Below are positions 59,696 through 64,000 of a DNA stretch of 64,000 bases, in pieces (position 1 is the first letter of the stretch; each line of letters starts with the position of its first letter). The notes beneath the pieces are model-generated. The model saw only the letters and a program-made list of their open reading frames with translations. It had not been told where the DNA came from and did no database searches. This DNA is from Promethearchaeota archaeon (GTDB lineage Archaea; Asgardarchaeota; Lokiarchaeia; Sigynarchaeales; SOKP01), in the NCBI GenBank assembly GCA_013375495.1, contig JABXKC010000002.1, forward strand, positions 62,001 through 126,000, in the 5' to 3' direction. The position numbers and the translations under genes were made by a program.

Positions 59696-62662
59696 TCAAA
59701 ATGTTTGACGGAATATATCCATTACAGATTGCCTACTCAATTTTATTAGGATCACGTAAATCCCAAGAATTCCAAAGAAGATTGAAAGGGAAAAAACTCT
59801 AAATAACACATCAACAGGAATTGAAAATACAATTGGCATTTCAGTTATAAGACCAAGGTTTGTCTCCATCAAGTAGGCACAATATGTGCCTATAATTGTT
59901 CCCATCGTCCCACTACTTAACATAATAATCAAGCTCTCTATTAGAAAAAGATTTCTAACGTTTTTGGTCTTCATCCCCATTGATCTTAAAATACCTATTT
60001 CAAACTTCCTCTCCAGCATTATTGCGTACATTGTGCTGACTAAACCAAAGATAGCGATTACAATAGCAAACCATAGAATTACTTCCATTAACGCACTCTG
60101 CCTATCAAATGTTTCTTGCATAAATTTAACTTTAGTTATAGCATCGTCAAGAAAAAATTCTTTATCTCCAACCAAATCTTGTATTCCTTCTTTAGTTGTT
60201 TCAATCGTTCCCTCAGAGGCGTCAATTAGCTTAATGAAAGCTTTATCTACAATCATATTAGGACTCCAAGGATCTTCAATGTTCATTAAACGAATATAGT
60301 TATCTAAAGAGACGATTATCCCTCCACCCTGCGCAGTAGCTTCAGAAGTTCTAAAGTTGTAATATCCAGGCATCCCGCCTGAAATGCCCACAACGCGGAA
60401 TTCCATGGGGGTTCCCAGATCTTCCTCATTCTTAGGATCGTAGAATGTTAAACGTATATACTCTCCAACATCAGTCACTCCAAATGCTGTAGCAAGAGAT
60501 TTCGCAATTATACAAGTGTTATTTCCTTTAAAGAGTTGGGTAAACGAATAATTATAACCGCTTTGAGGGCTACTCCATATCATTAAATCATTATCCATTA
60601 ACTTATAATAATTTTTCTCAATTCCAATAAACCCTACTTCGACTTCATCTATAGCAGAAAGATCGCCAGCAGTCACTTGATATTTCTCTTCAGCTTGTTC
60701 GCTATAAAATTCAAAAATATTTATAAAAGCTTCGTTGATTGATTCTTCATCGAAACCCCCCCCACTTTGGCTAAAGTCAAAGAGTACTGATAAAACGGAA
60801 GTTATATCAAACATATTATATAAAGATAGTGTTGCTTGTTCTATCCCTGGAATAGATGTAAGTTCTTGGAATAAATCGTATGTAATTGCATTGGTATCCG
60901 GATTTAATCCTTGATTTATTAAAACTAAATCAGATCCGTATTGAAACCTTAAATTTGTTGACATATTTTTTGATTCCATTTCTGTGACGCTTGTTATAAA
61001 AAAAATAAAAGAAAAACTTATAGCAAACATCACAATTGTGCTGGTATTTCGTCTTCTGTTTCGTTTTAAAGATATTTTTATAATGTGAGCATATTTTTTT
61101 ATGAAGGGCGAGATAGCCCCTATTAGTAGGCTTTGAATAAGAGGGATAATTCCTACCGATGCAAACACCATTCCAATTAATATAGCTGCAATTAAACCAA
61201 TAAACAGACCAGCTATCATCATCAAATCTCCCGAAACAAATATATTCGGTAGTAGAATAAAAACAAGCATACCAATTGTAGCAAGAGCGCTCCCAATTAA
61301 AAAATTTCTTACATTCATACTACCCTCTTTTTTTATCTCCCAACCCTCTTCCTTTTTATGAAACGGCGTGATCGATTTAATTATATCAAGTTTAGCAGTT
61401 TTAAGAGCTGGAAATAGTGAAATGACTAAAGAAACTATTGATCCTATTGAAAAAGCTAATATGATTGTTTGAGGTTGTATTACATACTCCATATCTTGAA
61501 TTGGGAAATCTGTTAAAACGAATAATGTACCCACTATTGGTGGTGTCCCAATGAGACCCAAAATAATACCGATAATTGATCCAACAATGCCAATAAATAC
61601 GCCTTCAAAAACGACCATTTTAACAGGAAACATTTTCTTCCCTCCTACAACCCTTAAGATACCATATTCTCTTATTCTTTCTTCTGTGGAGGTGGAAAGA
61701 ATTGAATTAATTAAAATGCCCGTAATGAGCATTGATATAATTGTAATAAACCAAAAAATAATCGTCATACTAATAACCATAAATTGCTGAGCAGTTATTT
61801 CTTCCAATTTTGCCATTGAAACGGTGTACTCGTTTGGATCTAATCTCTGTTGAATACGCGTACCAACTTCCCTTATCTTTCTTTTAGTAAAATCAATATC
61901 ACTTACAACATAAATAGATTGTGGATTCTCAATAGTACCCATTATCAAATTAATCTCTCCTTCTTTAACTAAAAACGACTGAGCTTGTTCTAAACTAAGA
62001 ATAACTAAAGCATTTTCTAACTCTGTAAATTTTAAATCTTGTTGGCAAATAGCGACAACTTCAACATTTAAATCGTGGTTTTGGTAATTCAAATGTACTA
62101 GGTCTCCCAAAGTGACATTTAACAATTCTGCTACCTTCCACAAAATAACGCATTCTCCCAAACTAGGTTCTCCAGCATAAATTTCACCAGTTTCAATGCC
62201 ATTTTGATCGACTAAATTTAAATCCCCCATATTTCCGTTACTCGCTTCTTTAGTGAAGTCTATTCCGTAAACTTGTAAGGAACCATTTGCATCTGTATTA
62301 TAAGAAGATACTTTAACAAGCATCATAATTCTAGGAAATAATTCTTCTACTCCCTTAATATCATAAAGTTCATTATCGATAATAGTTTCGTTAAAGAAAG
62401 TGTCATAAGTTAGATCTGTTTTAGTTTTTTGAGCTATTATTATATCAGAACTCCCAGTCGTGCTTGTTATTATGTTCATATAATTATACGACATCGAATC
62501 ATTGACCATCCCGATAGCTGTTAAAAGGATTATTGAAACTGTTATTCCTCCTATGGCAAATATTGCTTTTGCTCGATCTTTTTTAACATTTATCCATGTT
62601 TGCTTTAAAGACTGCAATTTAATTTTTAATCTTAACCTATACAACAAGTTCTGAAAACTCAA
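59696..62662 (-). CDS. Large ABC-transporter-type permease with two FtsX domains (MacB-like)
   Basis: A 988-residue membrane protein. Topology by hydropathy: helix at about 33-52, a large extracytoplasmic region, three helices around 295-420 (ISMLITGILINSILS, VFEGVFIGIVGSIIGIILGL), then a second set starting near residue 450 and 530, another external region, and three final helices (AIVIAIFGLVSTMYAIML, SLIIMLSSGTMGTIIGTYCA, FSLSIFFGILGIYVILIKL). This is a duplicated FtsX/MacB permease as used for lipoprotein or envelope-lipid export. No ATPase gene is in view. It is followed upstream by a surface protein with zinc ribbons. Confidence 0.83.
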   Translation of the reverse strand: MSFQNLLYRLRLKIKLQSLKQTWINVKKDRAKAIFAIGGITVSIILLTAIGMVNDSMSYNYMNIITSTTGSSDIIIAQKTKTDLTYDTFFNETIIDNELYDIKGVEELFPRIMMLVKVSSYNTDANGSLQVYGIDFTKEASNGNMGDLNLVDQNGIETGEIYAGEPSLGECVILWKVAELLNVTLGDLVHLNYQNHDLNVEVVAICQQDLKFTELENALVILSLEQAQSFLVKEGEINLIMGTIENPQSIYVVSDIDFTKRKIREVGTRIQQRLDPNEYTVSMAKLEEITAQQFMVISMTIIFWFITIISMLITGILINSILSTSTEERIREYGILRVVGGKKMFPVKMVVFEGVFIGIVGSIIGIILGLIGTPPIVGTLFVLTDFPIQDMEYVIQPQTIILAFSIGSIVSLVISLFPALKTAKLDIIKSITPFHKKEEGWEIKKEGSMNVRNFLIGSALATIGMLVFILLPNIFVSGDLMMIAGLFIGLIAAILIGMVFASVGIIPLIQSLLIGAISPFIKKYAHIIKISLKRNRRRNTSTIVMFAISFSFIFFITSVTEMESKNMSTNLRFQYGSDLVLINQGLNPDTNAITYDLFQELTSIPGIEQATLSLYNMFDITSVLSVLFDFSQSGGGFDEESINEAFINIFEFYSEQAEEKYQVTAGDLSAIDEVEVGFIGIEKNYYKLMDNDLMIWSSPQSGYNYSFTQLFKGNNTCIIAKSLATAFGVTDVGEYIRLTFYDPKNEEDLGTPMEFRVVGISGGMPGYYNFRTSEATAQGGGIIVSLDNYIRLMNIEDPWSPNMIVDKAFIKLIDASEGTIETTKEGIQDLVGDKEFFLDDAITKVKFMQETFDRQSALMEVILWFAIVIAIFGLVSTMYAIMLERKFEIGILRSMGMKTKNVRNLFLIESLIIMLSSGTMGTIIGTYCAYLMETNLGLITEMPIVFSIPVDVLFRVFSLSIFFGILGIYVILIKLSRQSVMDIFRQTF

Positions 62663-62692
62663 TTCTTCTCGCTTTTATTTCTCACATTTGTT

Positions 62693-64000
62693 TTAAGAAT
62701 CTAATATACTAAACTTCCTCTTTTTTGGTTCATATTTTCTTAAAAAAATACCCTCTTTACTTAAGATATTTTGCACTTCTTCTTTATCACGTTTTACTAA
62801 CCTAACACCTTTACAACGTTTATTTTTGCAATAAAATTCATTGCTCGGTTCGTCTTTAAAATACCATTTACCACAACTTATGCAATTATAAGCTACAAAA
62901 ATTTGATCGTGCTCGCATACCGGACAGTAATAATTAAATTTATCTGATTCAAACCACGCTCCACAGTACTTACAGTGAAGAACGATGGGTTTATCCTGAT
63001 CTTCATGAGATTCTATTAACTCTATCCTTTTAATGATTTGCTCTTTGTCAATATGATTCAGTCTGATTTTTTCAGCATTAATTGTTTTACTCTTTTTGAA
63101 CCAGAGTTTATTTTTCTTCTCGGCGATAAAATACGATACGATTCCAATAATTATAACGCCTATTATAACGAGCAACCATGGACCCCATATCCTCATATCA
63201 ATCAATCCATTTTCTACTATTACTGACACGGATGATTCTGCTCTATTACCCTCTATATCATATGCAACGAGCGTAATTTGATATTGACCATCTGTATACA
63301 AAGTTGTATCCCAGTTAAACATTAGCACTCCTGTCTCTTCATTGAAATAAGGTAAACTTACATCAACAATTTTGTTATTTAAATATACATAGATTCTCGA
63401 ACTATCTAACTCAATGTTGTCGCTAATAATAGCCTCTATTACAGTAAATGAATTCACTATTTCTTCATTCGAAGGACTAATTACTTCGATTAGAGGGGAT
63501 ACAAAATCTGTAGATTTATCGTATCCAACATAAATATTCGATAACAACCACCCGTTTCCTAAACCTAAAGTAATATTGTTTGAATACAATGTAAATCTAA
63601 TTAAAATAAATCCATTTGAATATTGTGAGATATCGAGAGACTCATTTCCAGAAAGAGTCTCACTATCGAAGAAGTATTCTTTAAGATCAACCCAGTCTTC
63701 GCCATAATTATTAGATATGGAGACTACACACTTATCTAGTTCGTCTTGTTCCAAAAAGAATTCATTCTGTAGCGAAATGTCGTAGGAATATCTTAAATAT
63801 ACATCGTAATCATCTGGTACGTACAAAAGATGTGTTATAAGCTGAGCTTCCCAATCTATCCCATAACCTTGATTTAGGCTACCAAAACTGTTACCTAATC
63901 CTCCGTATAGATAATTTTGATTAAAACGCGAAAACTCATGCCAACTATTATCTCCCATTAGCCATGGTGTTAATTCTTTTTGACTAGGTGTACCTACAAT
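62693..64000 (-). CDS. Surface protein with Ig-like domain, one TM helix and cytoplasmic zinc ribbons (5' end outside the window)
   Basis: The frame is open to the window edge past the Met at 63958, so the gene starts beyond 64000. The visible 435 residues begin with a beta-rich extracytoplasmic region (SWHEFSRFNQNYLYGG onward), then an Ig/fibronectin-like domain (SPSNEEIVNSFTVIEAIISD to GNRAESSVSVIVENG), a helix (WGPWLLVIIGVIIIGIVSYF), and a cytoplasmic tail with two or three zinc-ribbon knuckles (CKYCG, CPVC, CISCG, CKNKRC). It lies just upstream of the FtsX-type permease on the same strand, 30 bases apart, so they probably act together. Confidence 0.72.
   Translation of the reverse strand: MVGTPSQKELTPWLMGDNSWHEFSRFNQNYLYGGLGNSFGSLNQGYGIDWEAQLITHLLYVPDDYDVYLRYSYDISLQNEFFLEQDELDKCVVSISNNYGEDWVDLKEYFFDSETLSGNESLDISQYSNGFILIRFTLYSNNITLGLGNGWLLSNIYVGYDKSTDFVSPLIEVISPSNEEIVNSFTVIEAIISDNIELDSSRIYVYLNNKIVDVSLPYFNEETGVLMFNWDTTLYTDGQYQITLVAYDIEGNRAESSVSVIVENGLIDMRIWGPWLLVIIGVIIIGIVSYFIAEKKNKLWFKKSKTINAEKIRLNHIDKEQIIKRIELIESHEDQDKPIVLHCKYCGAWFESDKFNYYCPVCEHDQIFVAYNCISCGKWYFKDEPSNEFYCKNKRCKGVRLVKRDKEEVQNILSKEGIFLRKYEPKKRKFSILDS

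Overview
This AT-rich window comes from an archaeon, most likely an Asgard archaeon of the Lokiarchaeia (Promethearchaeota) type. The evidence is an ESCRT locus at 31.2-34.9 kb (Vps22 and Vps25 of ESCRT-II, a Vps4 AAA ATPase with an MIT domain, and an ESCRT-III protein), together with archaeal eS1 and uS15, a short archaeal histone, a NIP7-like PUA protein, an intron-bearing tRNA-Gly, an archaeal-type SRP RNA and several longin-like proteins. No mobile element, phage gene or CRISPR array was recognised.

Layout. 0-3.4 kb: a truncated unknown gene, an inositol-monophosphatase-family enzyme, a UroD-like protein and a 3-methyladenine DNA glycosylase. 3.4-3.9 kb: an SRP (7S) RNA gene on the minus strand with a TATA box, preceded by a 52-residue ORF. 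4.0-6.5 kb: tandem malate/lactate dehydrogenases of the Ldh2 family. 6.5-19.3 kb: a mainly minus-strand metabolic block with a CDF metal transporter carrying three C-terminal domains, an FAD oxidoreductase plus a 2Fe-2S flavoprotein reductase, a GH29 fucosidase and a sulfatase, a DUF169/flavodoxin/4Fe-4S group, a DUF1848 protein and a GlcD-type FAD dehydrogenase. 19.4-31.1 kb: MtnA, Dus, glycogen phosphorylase, a SIS sugar isomerase and nucleotidyltransferase pair, a HEAT/LRR protein, a CYTH protein, an RsmB-type methyltransferase and NIP7. 31.2-34.9 kb: the ESCRT locus. 35-43 kb: a PfkB kinase, tRNA-Gly with two introns, tRNA-Val, phosphoglycerate kinase and a MoxR/VWA pair. 43.5-49.3 kb: a nickel theme with LarB, LarC and NikR. 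49.5-64 kb: histone, GHMP kinase, longin-like proteins, rubrerythrin, a B12-type radical SAM protein, Sir2, a sugar nucleotidyltransferase, uS15-eS1, RdgB, a large FtsX/MacB-type permease and a truncated surface protein with cytoplasmic zinc ribbons.

How genes may work together. Two Ldh2-type dehydrogenases, a GlcD/Dld-type flavoprotein and LarB/LarC (makers of the nickel-pincer cofactor of lactate racemase) suggest 2-hydroxyacid metabolism with nickel supply watched by NikR. PGK, glycogen phosphorylase, fucosidase and sulfatase point to carbohydrate use. Rubrerythrin, 4Fe-4S proteins and radical SAM enzymes fit an anaerobe.

The least expected signal is translational. Several genes appear to lack an AUG/GUG/UUG start at the place where homology or a Shine-Dalgarno sequence puts it, and carry AUU or AUA instead. 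The cases are the MoxR ATPase, a short SCP2-like ORF, a 65-residue ORF, DUF1848 and the RsmB-type methyltransferase. All family names were read from the sequence by eye; no database search was run.
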